The notes under the pieces are model-generated. The model was not told where the DNA came from. It did no database searches and saw only the letters and a list, made by a program, of their open reading frames with translations. From contig JAGQIY010001200.1 in NCBI GenBank assembly GCA_020430865.1, positions 1-24,491 of the forward strand: a stretch of DNA of 24,491 bases. Direction: 5' to 3'. Below are positions 15,506 through 23,140 of the stretch, in pieces (positions within the stretch are counted from its first letter, which is position 1; each line of letters begins with the position of its first letter). Source of the DNA: Myxococcales bacterium. Lineage in GTDB: Bacteria; Myxococcota; Polyangia; Polyangiales; Polyangiaceae. Both the position numbers and the translations under genes were made by a program.

Positions 15506-15835
15506 GACTCGCTGACACACGGGTTCGCTTCACCTGGGCGCCCCGCGTGTGGCAAATAGCACATCGCCGAACGACTGGACGCGCTGCCCTAGACCATCCG
15601 CCAGCTGGCTGCTCTGGGCCAAGTCTTGAGCGGCGCGTGCCATGGGGCGTGGCCCGCAAGTTCGGGAGTTTGGCGGAAAAGAGAACACGAGTCGACGGGC
15701 GTCGCTCCACGATCTGCGCTACGAGCATGCGCGCAAGTGGTGGTGCGCACTGAAGTTTTCTCGCGCTGTTCCGTCCGACGGAGCCAAACCCGGTCGTCAG
15801 GACTGAGCCTGAGCCCACCTTTCGCTCGCTGAACC
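15506..15835. other. Divergent intergenic region between the globin and M15 peptidase genes
   Basis: About 330 bp that must hold both divergent promoters. No confident -35/-10 pair, sigma-54 site or operator was found. A 54-codon open frame starting at 15642 has no ribosome site and no recognisable domain. Confidence 0.5.
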
Positions 15836-16669
15836 ATGAGTCATCGCCTTCTCCGCATCGCCTCGATCCTCGCCGTTTCGCTGCTGTCTATTGCAGTGTT
15901 CGGGACGCTGGCGCGCGCGGCGGACGACGACGCGGAGACGCCCGTCGAGGCCCCCGCGGCCAAGCCACCCCGCGCCAAGACCAAGGTGGACAGCGCGCGC
16001 CGGGAGAAATGGAAGAAGGAGCGCGCCGCCTTCAAGAAGAAGCTGAAGGCCTGGAAGGGCGCCAAGAAGTACCGGGGCTGTCGCTATCAGTCACCAAAGA
16101 GCTTCCTCGTGCGCTCGAGCTTCGTCAAGAACGACCAGCTTCGCCCCAAGGCACACCAGCGAGCGGTTAAATACCGCGCGGAAACTTATGGATACATCCC
16201 GGGGTTCCATCTGGAGAAGTACGCCGGTGCCGCAGTCACGGAGCAGGTCACGAGCATGCGCTTCATGGGTCTCCCCATTCAGATCCACGAGAAGCTCGAG
16301 CCTGCGCTGATCTGCGTCGAGCACCGCATCAAGCAGAACTGCAAAGACGACGACGAGAAGTACACCGCCAAGGGCATCGGCGGTTTGCGGGTATCCAACA
16401 CATACCGCGGTGGTGAGATCTCGAATCACCTGTTCGGCATCGCGATCGATATCGACACTGGCCGTAACCCGTGCTGTGGCTGCGTCGATCCGTGGCCGGA
16501 TCATCCGCTCTGCAAGAAGAAGGCAAAATCGATCTACGAGCGCACCTCACTCACGCGCTGCTGGATAGACTCCTTCGAGAAGTACGGCTTCTACTGGCTG
16601 GGGCGCGACACTCTGATGGACACGATGCACTTCGAGTTCCTGGGCGATCCGGACCGGATCCTGCCCTAG
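15836..16669 (+). CDS. Secreted M15-family D,D-peptidase-like protein
   Basis: A 277-residue exported protein. A Sec signal peptide (about 1-28, ending LARA) is followed by a Lys/Arg-rich helical linker (about 50-78). The M15/VanY-type zinc motifs are present: SNHLFGIAIDID, giving His198 and Asp205 in the HxxGxAxD pattern, and MDTMHFEF with His265 and Glu267. These residues bind zinc and cleave D-Ala-containing peptidoglycan cross-links or stems in the periplasm. Nine or so Cys residues, including NPCCGC, suggest disulfides in the mature protein, which is unusual for the family. It lies divergent from the globin/3D-lipoprotein pair and about 120 bp before the fusion radical SAM gene. No strong ribosome site precedes the ATG. 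Confidence 0.86.
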   Translation: MSHRLLRIASILAVSLLSIAVFGTLARAADDDAETPVEAPAAKPPRAKTKVDSARREKWKKERAAFKKKLKAWKGAKKYRGCRYQSPKSFLVRSSFVKNDQLRPKAHQRAVKYRAETYGYIPGFHLEKYAGAAVTEQVTSMRFMGLPIQIHEKLEPALICVEHRIKQNCKDDDEKYTAKGIGGLRVSNTYRGGEISNHLFGIAIDIDTGRNPCCGCVDPWPDHPLCKKKAKSIYERTSLTRCWIDSFEKYGFYWLGRDTLMDTMHFEFLGDPDRILP

Positions 16670-16774
16670 CCAAACCTCGCTCCCCCACCCCGTCCGAGGT
16701 CGTAGCCCAATGGCCTCGGGAGCCCACGCAGGCTCGGGCCGTTGTGGTATCCTGATTCTATGCACAGCGGCTCT

Positions 16775-16782
16775 GGAGGGAG
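16775..16782 (+). promoter_or_regulatory. Strong ribosome binding site deciding a TTG start
   Basis: GGAGGGAG, 5 nt before TTG 16788. This is much better placed than anything ahead of the in-frame ATG at 16710, so the fusion protein probably begins with TTG. Confidence 0.55.
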
Positions 16783-16787
16783 ACTGG

Positions 16788-19733
16788 TTGGGCGCTTCTA
16801 GGGGCATCGCCGTTCGACTCCCGGGGCATTGCGAGCTGAGTTGCTCGGTATGCGACTGTCGAAACACGCCGACCCCAGCGAGTCTGGTTGCCGAGCTATC
16901 CGGCGCCGAGAGGCTGGTTATTCGCGGAGCCGTCGCGGCCAGCAACATCGCAGACCTGTGCTCCCGCGCTCGCAGCGCAGGCGTGGTTGACATCGCGATA
17001 CGCAGCCCATTGCTCGACATCACTCTCCCAACCCATGCCGTCCAGCTGCGCAACCTCGGAGTGTCGTCTGTCATGGTCCCGCTCTTCTCCGCTCGAGCGC
17101 CGGTCCACGATCGGATCGCGGGCAAGCAAGATACACTGGTTAGAACGCTGGTAGGCATGCGAGCATGCGCGGACGCCGGACTCGCAATCGAGCTGGAGAT
17201 CCCGTTACTCCCCGCCAGGCTCCAGAACCTGACTGAACTGCTGAACCTCGCGAAACGCGCAGTTCCCGAACTAGCGGCCGCGCAGTTCTTGGTGCCGGCG
17301 GAGCCCCAGCCGCGAACGCTCGTGCCGGAGAGTTGGGACCGATTGGGACCACACCTCGTCGCCGCCATCCGGCACTGCCAAGCGCTCGACATCGCGCCGA
17401 AGCTGCCTGCCCGTTGCGGAATCCCCCCCTGCGTCTTCAAAGGCTCAGAGGACCTGATGGAGCTCATCCGGTATAATCCGCATGGCAATAAATCAAAGAC
17501 CGAGGGGTTTGCTCGTGGTGCCGCGTGCGGCGGTTGCAGTGCGCGATTCTGCCCAGGCATTCGCGAGTGGCACCTACGAGCAGGCTCCGACGCTGGCCTG
17601 CAGGCTCTGAATCGGATCCCCGCCACGCTGAAGCACCGAGACAACTCCAAGCGTCGGCGATGGAACGCTCGCCAAAGAGAACACGCAAAGCAGCTGAACT
17701 GGCTGATTCTTCGTCCCACGGTCAACTGCAACCAGGACTGCGTGTTTTGTAGTGTAAACGAGACCGCCCAGAACCACTGGGAAGACCCGGACAAGACCTA
17801 CCGCTTGATCGCGCGCGCAGCTCGGCGTGGGGTCCAACGTGTAAACTTCACGGGCGGTGAACCCACGCTGTCACCTCGCCTGGCGGACTTCATCGAGGTC
17901 GCCAGGCGCTGCGGCATCCCCGAAGTCGATTTGTGCACGAATGCAGTCTCGCTAACGAGCACTGCCCGCGTAGAGAAACTCGTGAACGCGGGCCTCACTC
18001 ACGCGTTCATTTCCCTCCACGCCCATGACGAAGCGCTTTCCCAAGTCCTGACCCTGAAGCAAGGTGACTTTGAGCGCACGTTGCGCGGCACCAAGGCGCT
18101 GATCGAGCGTGGTGTTTTGGTGACTCTGAACCACGTAATCAACACACGGAACTTTCCGTATCTCACCCAGTTCGTCGAGTTGGTGCGCGAGCGCTTCGAC
18201 GGGAAGCCGATCATCTCGTTTACGATGATCACCCCCCAGTACCGCGCCCTAGAGAACGTTGGGCTAATCCCCAAGCTGAGCGAGGTCTCGCCTCACTTGA
18301 TGCGCGCGGCACATAGGTGCATCGAAATCGGGCAGCCCTTCTACATCGGCGCGCGGCAGGGTACGCCCCCCTGCTTCTTGGGCCCGTTCAGAGCCTGGTC
18401 GGACATCCTGTTCATCGAGCACGAGGCGGTGGCCGAAGACGCGGAGCAAAAAGTCCGAGCCGCACAGTGCGACGAGTGTCGCTATTCAAAGCACTGTACG
18501 GGCGTGTGGCGGCCCTATGCCGAACGCTACGGTTTGGACGAGCTGAAGCCGCTTCGCGGCCCCCCCATCAACGCAGCAGACTTCGTGCCGGCCACGCCGC
18601 CCAAGACATTGGTGGAGTACTTCCCCAAGACCTTCGAAGAAGCACCATCTCCGCTGCGTGACCCAGACTTGGAGCTCAAGCTGATCGAGGACCTAAGGAC
18701 TAAACCTGGATTCAGCCCAAAGCGTTTCCTGCCAGTCCTGCCGCAGGAGCGGCGGTCGCGCCCGGATCGAGTCCTGATGTTCGGGAGTTCCGGGCAGGCA
18801 AGGCGACTCGGCAACGCCATCACGGAAGTCGAACAGCTGGTGCTCGACGCGGTCGTTTCACCACACATGCACGATTGGCTCGCAACTAGCTTCGACGCTT
18901 CGGGCTGGAACGAAGCCGCGCATGCACTCGACGTGGTGAACCCAGACCTCGTAGTTATCGCAGCAGCCACCCGCGCGCATCGTGAGCTCGCGGAGTTGTG
19001 CATCAAGCGCGGTCACCCCGTCCTTGTAGAAAAACCCGTCGGAGAGACGATCGAAGATACGCTCGCGCTGGAGGCTGCCCTCGGAGACTCCATCGCCATG
19101 CCTGCTCACAACGTCCTGTTCGCGCCGGGGCTACTCGACTTCCTCGACCGACCCGGCAAGCTGACCTCAATCTACCGCCGTCTGCCTCCCCACGCCCCGG
19201 GAGCCCCAACGAGCTGGAACCACCAAGCGCTGAGCGAGCTGGTCTACCACCAGGCGGTACTGGCGTCGCGACAGTTGGGCGGGGCCGCCACGCTCGTTTC
19301 CGCACGATATGAGGGCGCCGGGAAACCCCTCAAACTGGCCTTTTCTCTCACTGGCCCGGAGGGCCAGGTGGAGCTGAAGTTCGACTATACGTCGGATGTC
19401 GACGAGCTCGAGATCATCCGTGAGCTCGCACATGGCGTAACCTCTCGTTGGCTTCGCTCTGGTCAGAGCGTCCACGTCGGGCGCCTCCACGCTGGCTCAT
19501 GGTCCATGGCCCCAGTCTCCCGAAGCGTAAGCGAACACGCAAACATGCTGCGTCACTTCCAGGCTGTGATCCGCGGGGATACGGCTCAGAAGGTCAGCCT
19601 GAGCCACGCGGTACAGGTCAAGCAAACCGTGGCGGCAATCATGGTCGCGCTAGGGTCGGCAGGAGCGCCTTTCCAAAGGCCAGAAGCTCCTCGCCACGTG
19701 GCGTCGCGTGATTTGGCCCCCAAGGGCTTTTGA
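16788..19733 (+). CDS. Fusion of two radical SAM domains and a Gfo/Idh/MocA oxidoreductase
   Basis: About 981 residues in three modules (numbered from TTG 16788; ATG 16710 would add 26). Module 1 (~1-285): HCELSCSVC (Cys15, 19, 22), no GGE motif, then IPPC and CGGCSARFCPG. Module 2 (~300-590): CNQDCVFC (Cys314, 318, 321), TGGEPTLSPRL, LCTNAVSL, GTPPC, and CDECRYSKHCTGVW, a complete radical SAM with an auxiliary-cluster-like end. Module 3 (~660-981): Rossmann motif GSSGQA, PDLVVIAAATRAHRELAE and VEKPVGET, the NAD(P)-binding and catalytic Lys of Gfo/Idh/MocA dehydrogenases, then a typical alpha/beta tail. Known: MocA-type enzymes oxidise or reduce sugars and cyclitols. Inferred: sequential radical and hydride chemistry on one small molecule. 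I know of no described enzyme with this architecture. Confidence 0.92.
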   Translation: MGASRGIAVRLPGHCELSCSVCDCRNTPTPASLVAELSGAERLVIRGAVAASNIADLCSRARSAGVVDIAIRSPLLDITLPTHAVQLRNLGVSSVMVPLFSARAPVHDRIAGKQDTLVRTLVGMRACADAGLAIELEIPLLPARLQNLTELLNLAKRAVPELAAAQFLVPAEPQPRTLVPESWDRLGPHLVAAIRHCQALDIAPKLPARCGIPPCVFKGSEDLMELIRYNPHGNKSKTEGFARGAACGGCSARFCPGIREWHLRAGSDAGLQALNRIPATLKHRDNSKRRRWNARQREHAKQLNWLILRPTVNCNQDCVFCSVNETAQNHWEDPDKTYRLIARAARRGVQRVNFTGGEPTLSPRLADFIEVARRCGIPEVDLCTNAVSLTSTARVEKLVNAGLTHAFISLHAHDEALSQVLTLKQGDFERTLRGTKALIERGVLVTLNHVINTRNFPYLTQFVELVRERFDGKPIISFTMITPQYRALENVGLIPKLSEVSPHLMRAAHRCIEIGQPFYIGARQGTPPCFLGPFRAWSDILFIEHEAVAEDAEQKVRAAQCDECRYSKHCTGVWRPYAERYGLDELKPLRGPPINAADFVPATPPKTLVEYFPKTFEEAPSPLRDPDLELKLIEDLRTKPGFSPKRFLPVLPQERRSRPDRVLMFGSSGQARRLGNAITEVEQLVLDAVVSPHMHDWLATSFDASGWNEAAHALDVVNPDLVVIAAATRAHRELAELCIKRGHPVLVEKPVGETIEDTLALEAALGDSIAMPAHNVLFAPGLLDFLDRPGKLTSIYRRLPPHAPGAPTSWNHQALSELVYHQAVLASRQLGGAATLVSARYEGAGKPLKLAFSLTGPEGQVELKFDYTSDVDELEIIRELAHGVTSRWLRSGQSVHVGRLHAGSWSMAPVSRSVSEHANMLRHFQAVIRGDTAQKVSLSHAVQVKQTVAAIMVALGSAGAPFQRPEAPRHVASRDLAPKGF

Positions 19734-20244
19734 GCTTGCCGTGCGAGCCTTCTAGCGCGACTCCGTGCGCCTTCTCGCGGAATGGGTTGCGCAGTCGACC
19801 CAAGCGCTGAGTCGAAAGCGGTGCGGCCGCGCCGCGCTGTGAGGCGCCGACGGTCTCTTTGAGGTAGCACGCAGGATCGCATCGTTGCGCTTCGCCGCGA
19901 CCCATCGAACGCGTGCGGGAGTCTGGGCCACTCGAGTATCTTTGCTAGCTCGCGCATGATCCCCCAGCGCCTGACGGTTGGTCTCCAGTTACTACCGCGC
20001 GGCAATGCCTACCACCGGCGCCCGGTGCCCATGTTAGCCGCCGGGTCGGACCCGGGCATGAGTCGCGAGAAGTGGTGCAAGGAGTGCTGGCGTAGGGGCG
20101 ACGTTCGGGGGCTAGGCTCGATGGCGTGTATGGGCGTTGGAACTCACCCATGAGGCGGCGGCCCACCTCCGGCGGTAATGCGAGCATGTTAATTGCCAGA
20201 TGCAATTGAGACGTTTGCTAGCGCTTGACTTCACTTGGTGATCG
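19734..20244. other. Intergenic region with no confident gene
   Basis: About 510 bp. Minus-strand open frames cross it and run into the antisense of the fusion gene (for example 19639-19905 and 19945-20205), but none has a recognised domain or ribosome site. Part of it may be decayed coding DNA. The right end turns AT-richer and holds the inverted repeat at 20191-20207 ahead of the lipoprotein gene. Confidence 0.5.
20191..20207. promoter_or_regulatory. Operator-like inverted repeat upstream of the Gly-rich lipoprotein
   Basis: AATTGC-cagat-GCAATT, a perfect 6-bp inverted repeat with a 5-nt spacer in locally AT-rich DNA, 37 bp before the lipoprotein start. The size and place suit a dimeric repressor or activator site. 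The binding protein is unknown. Confidence 0.3.
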
Positions 20245-20790
20245 GTGCCTACTCGCTTCGTGAAGCGCTTACTCGTAGTTGGGTTGGTCGGACTGTTGGG
20301 AGCGTGGGGCTGTAGCTCGGACGACTCTCCAGGCGGTGGAAGTGGTGGCGCCGGAGGGTCTTCAGGAGGCACGTCCAACGGAGGTGCCAGCGGCTCCGCG
20401 GGTGATGGGGGCAGCGGTGCCTCGACTAGTGGAACCGGCGGCGCGGGTGGAGCCGGCGGCGCGGGTGGAACCGGCGGCGGTACCACGAGCGGCGGCACTG
20501 GTGGAACCGCCCAAGACGGAGGCATGGAGGCTTCCGCCGATGTCTACGTGTATCAGCCGTGCAACACCGTCTGCGAGAAGGCAAAAGACACTTGCGGCTA
20601 CACGCCCACGGACCTGGAGAACTGCATCCGGGGCTGCACGGACGCGTCGCTCGGAGCGTGCCAGGCCGAACTCAAGGCACTCACCGCTTGCCTCGACACT
20701 GCGACACAGCTCGAGTGCGTTCAGGGTAACCCCAGCTCTCCGGAGTGCTCGACAGAGGGCGACGCCTTCGGTGCCTGTTCCGCCAGCTAG
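20245..20790 (+). CDS. Gly/Ser-linker lipoprotein with Cys-rich C-terminal domain
   Basis: A 181-residue predicted lipoprotein. A basic N-terminus and hydrophobic stretch lead to a lipobox-like GAWGC (Cys23). Residues ~25-98 are almost only Gly, Ser, Ala and Thr, a flexible linker of a kind very common in myxobacterial surface lipoproteins. The C-terminal ~80 residues hold eleven Cys in a compact helical pattern (CNTVCEKAKDTCGYTPTDLENC and on). No enzymatic motif is visible and the family is unnamed. GTG 20245 is the likely start; GTG 20260 would also preserve the signal. It lies between two radical SAM genes, but nothing in the sequence shows it is their substrate. Confidence 0.8.
   Translation: MPTRFVKRLLVVGLVGLLGAWGCSSDDSPGGGSGGAGGSSGGTSNGGASGSAGDGGSGASTSGTGGAGGAGGAGGTGGGTTSGGTGGTAQDGGMEASADVYVYQPCNTVCEKAKDTCGYTPTDLENCIRGCTDASLGACQAELKALTACLDTATQLECVQGNPSSPECSTEGDAFGACSAS
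20431..20484 (+). repeat. 18-bp tandem repeat in the Gly-rich linker
   Basis: Three adjacent units, GGAACCGGCGGCGCGGGT (20431-20448), the same with GGAGCC (20449-20466), and a diverged third copy (20467-20484). They encode GTGGAG/GAGGAG-type linker repeats and could expand or contract in frame. Confidence 0.75.
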
Positions 20791-20803
20791 GATGCCGCCT
20801 GCT

Positions 20804-20819
20804 ATATCCACACGGATAT
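20804..20819. repeat. Short perfect inverted repeat between lipoprotein and SPL-like genes
   Basis: ATATCC-acac-GGATAT, a 6-bp stem with a 4-nt loop, 14 bp after the lipoprotein stop and 81 bp before the next start. No T-run follows on either strand. It may be a weak attenuator or protein site. Confidence 0.35.
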
Positions 20820-20900
20820 CGGAAGCGCATGGTACAGCGGGCGCACCGTCCGAGAAAGCATCTGGCGTGAATCGGGAAGCATGACTCTGAGTCTGTCCCC

Positions 20901-22070
20901 ATGAGCAATCGAGCGGCTCGGCGGCTGCCAGTCCTACGTAAGACGGGCTTCGTCGACAAGTTGCTGGGCCCTCTCGTCTCCGCAGGGCCACAAGCGTCTG
21001 GCTGGCGCCTCGTCTCGTGGGATCAAGAGCAAGGCATCTCGTTGGTGTTCGCTCGCGAGAACAAGACGGTGTTGATCGAGCTTGAGCAGGTCAACCCGAC
21101 GCTGGACTGCTACACCCGGACGAGGCTGTTCAACGTTTGCGCACGGACCCAGTTCCAGGACAGCCCGGAGCTCGATGCACGGGGCAGAGCACTGGTGGAC
21201 GGAGTGGTCCGCTACATCTCGAGGAGAGAGACTACGCTTCCGGAGGTAGCCGCCATCGAAGCTGGGCGCGCGGTGGTTCGAGAGATCCACGCCGATCGCA
21301 TGCTCATACCCGAGGGGGATCGCCGCTACTACTTGAATCCGTACGCGGGGTGCATGATCGGCTGCCGCTACTGTTATGTTGCAGAACGCGCGGCCTTCTC
21401 TCGACGCTTGGAGGGCTTGGGTTCCCCGCCCTGGGGCAAATGGGTCGACGTGAAGGTAAACGCCATGGACGTCCTGAGCCACGAGGTGGAGCACGTCGTC
21501 CCGGGGTTGGTTCGTATGAGCCCGATTCTCACAGATCCGTACCAGCCGCTGGAGAAACGCTACCGGATTACGCGTGGGTGCTTGCAATTGATGGCGCCGA
21601 AAGGATTCAGGCCCGTGATCCTAACGCGGGAATCTCGCCTCCTCCAAGACCTTGAGTTACTGAGGACTTCGCGCGCAGCAGTGGGCTTCTCGATCCCCAC
21701 GGATAACGACGCATTGCGGAAACTATTCGAACCCGGGGCGGACAGCATCGAGAATCGGATCCGAGCGCTCGAAGCCTGCAGCACCGCAGGGCTGACCACT
21801 TGCCTCGTAGTGCAGCCCGCGCTTCCGATGAACGTAGACCGGTTCGTCGAGCGACTGGCTCCCTACGTCCAAGCGGCGCGGGTCGATCGGCTCTACTTTG
21901 GGGAGCGCGTGCAAGCACTGTTCGACAACGGCGGGATCCCGTGGGCCTCTTCGGACACCTACCAAGAGGAGCTTGTCGGTAGGCTGAGCGAAGGTTTCCG
22001 ACAGGCAGGAGTACGCGTCGATGACAACGACGACCTCACCAGCTTGCTCGAAGGTCTCATGGGGGACTAG
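20901..22070 (+). CDS. SPL-family radical SAM protein with an extra N-terminal domain
   Basis: A 389-residue protein. The radical SAM part matches the spore-photoproduct-lyase-like group (Rv2578c type): YYLNPYAGCMIGCRYCYVAERA gives Cys151, 155 and 158, then WGKWVDVKVNAMDVL, a DPYQPLE motif, TRGCLQLM and ILTRESRLLQDLELL. The N-terminal ~110 residues form a separate domain with beta-like segments (GISLVFARENKTVLIELEQ, then CYTRTRLFNVCAR) and a helix that I do not recognise by name. Unlike the other radical SAM proteins here it has no C-terminal CxxCx5C signature, so it belongs to a different subfamily. Known SPL enzymes repair DNA photoproducts, but most homologues of this group are uncharacterised. 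The start has no clear ribosome site. It ends 25 bp before the converging PI-PLC gene. Confidence 0.88.
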   Translation: MSNRAARRLPVLRKTGFVDKLLGPLVSAGPQASGWRLVSWDQEQGISLVFARENKTVLIELEQVNPTLDCYTRTRLFNVCARTQFQDSPELDARGRALVDGVVRYISRRETTLPEVAAIEAGRAVVREIHADRMLIPEGDRRYYLNPYAGCMIGCRYCYVAERAAFSRRLEGLGSPPWGKWVDVKVNAMDVLSHEVEHVVPGLVRMSPILTDPYQPLEKRYRITRGCLQLMAPKGFRPVILTRESRLLQDLELLRTSRAAVGFSIPTDNDALRKLFEPGADSIENRIRALEACSTAGLTTCLVVQPALPMNVDRFVERLAPYVQAARVDRLYFGERVQALFDNGGIPWASSDTYQEELVGRLSEGFRQAGVRVDDNDDLTSLLEGLMGD

Positions 22071-22095
22071 GACTGCCACTGGCCACGTGCCCCGT

Positions 22096-23091
22096 TCAAC
22101 GCAGCCACTCGGGGCTCTCGATGTCCGCGGACTCACACCCGTCCGGCGCGATGAGCGGATTGCAGCGCCCTGGTGTCCCGCCGGGGATCTCGACCACGTA
22201 GTCCGTGCCGGCGACCAAAGCCGGATAGTCCGTGCTGATGATCTGAGCTCCGCTGTCGAGAGCGCTCTGCAACACCTCGGGGCTCTCAGCTCCGCCGTCG
22301 CGAGTGCGCACGATGAAGCCAGCGCGCACCGCCTCTCGGATGGCATCGAACTGGTCCATGGCGCCGTTCAGGATACGCACTGCCTCGATGTCTTCGTCGG
22401 GTTCGCTCTCCGCGAACATCAAGCGACCCTCGGTACTGGTGAAGTTCCGCGAATACGCCTGGGCGAAGTCGGAGCGATCGTTGATGAAGAACATCACCTT
22501 ACCCCGGGCTGCACCCAGCGTGGGCCAACCAGTCGATGTCACGGCTTCGCGGAGCGTGGACGCTTGACCCTGCACGTCGTCTGGCGTGATGATTCGTTCC
22601 CTGGGGAAAGCTCTCAAGATCTCACCCTCGAACTTCTCGAAGAACTCCTCCCCGAGCCACCCCGGGAACTGCCCCTTCGGCTCGATTTGAATGAACAGCG
22701 GGACATGCCCCGGGTGCGCGCTCGACCAATTCTCGATCGTGCGCAAGCAATCCACGAACATCCTACAGTGGGTGCCTTCGTCCACGATCAGGATGTGGAA
22801 TACCTCGATCGTGTCACTCGATTGCACGTAGTTCGTGTCGAATTCGAACTTGCGAACACCTTGCTCTTCGAGCTGCACGTCCAGGGGCTCGAACGAGTAG
22901 CCAAGCTCTGGCACCGGCGGCGGGTCTTGCGCGATGTGGTAGCTGTTGTGGGTGCCCTTGAGCTGGACCTGGTTCATGCGCAGTTCATTATCGCGCGGAT
23001 ACGGCGATCGACTGGGCCCGGGACTATCTTCCCCGCATCCGGCAAGCGCTAGCGCCAACACACACACAAGGCTTGCCCCCGCTAGCTTCAC
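22096..23091 (-). CDS. PI-PLC-like phosphodiesterase lipoprotein (Ca2+-dependent type)
   Basis: A 331-residue secreted lipoprotein. A signal peptide ends in lipobox LALAGC (Cys19). The PI-PLC X-like core begins QLKGTHNSYH with catalytic His48, followed by GVRKFEFDTNY (Glu83, Asp85, probable Ca2+ ligands) and VFHILIVDEG with the second His99, then PLFIQIEPKG. A late TIM-barrel strand reads IISTDYPALV. This suits the bacterial Ca2+-dependent phosphatidylinositol phospholipase C family, which hydrolyses phosphatidylinositol to diacylglycerol and inositol phosphate. Specificity for PI rather than another phosphodiester is inferred. The start is GTG 23091 without a clear ribosome site. It lies 49 bp after an inositol monophosphatase gene on the same strand, which supports an inositol-phosphate role. 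Confidence 0.86.
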   Translation of the reverse strand: MKLAGASLVCVLALALAGCGEDSPGPSRSPYPRDNELRMNQVQLKGTHNSYHIAQDPPPVPELGYSFEPLDVQLEEQGVRKFEFDTNYVQSSDTIEVFHILIVDEGTHCRMFVDCLRTIENWSSAHPGHVPLFIQIEPKGQFPGWLGEEFFEKFEGEILRAFPRERIITPDDVQGQASTLREAVTSTGWPTLGAARGKVMFFINDRSDFAQAYSRNFTSTEGRLMFAESEPDEDIEAVRILNGAMDQFDAIREAVRAGFIVRTRDGGAESPEVLQSALDSGAQIISTDYPALVAGTDYVVEIPGGTPGRCNPLIAPDGCESADIESPEWLR

Positions 23092-23140
23092 CGTACCAAA
23101 ATAGCTGCCTCACGCTCGTCAACCAAGCGTTACTTGGACG

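Noticed and set aside
15642..15806. 54-codon open frame between globin and M15 genes
   Set aside because: No ribosome site, no recognisable domain, and it fills a region that must carry two divergent promoters.
19716..19731. GCCC-CCAA-GGGC followed by TTTT at the end of the fusion gene as an intrinsic terminator
   Set aside because: The stem has only 4 bp and overlaps the last codons and the stop. Too weak to call.
19639..20205. Minus-strand open frames after the fusion gene, possibly a decayed gene or transposase remnant
   Set aside because: They overlap the antisense of the fusion gene, show no known motif and have no ribosome site. High GC alone creates such frames.
20340..20510. Gly-rich segment as a radical SAM precursor peptide
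   Set aside because: It sits behind a lipoprotein signal and matches the ordinary Gly/Ser linker of myxobacterial surface lipoproteins. There is no leader-core layout.
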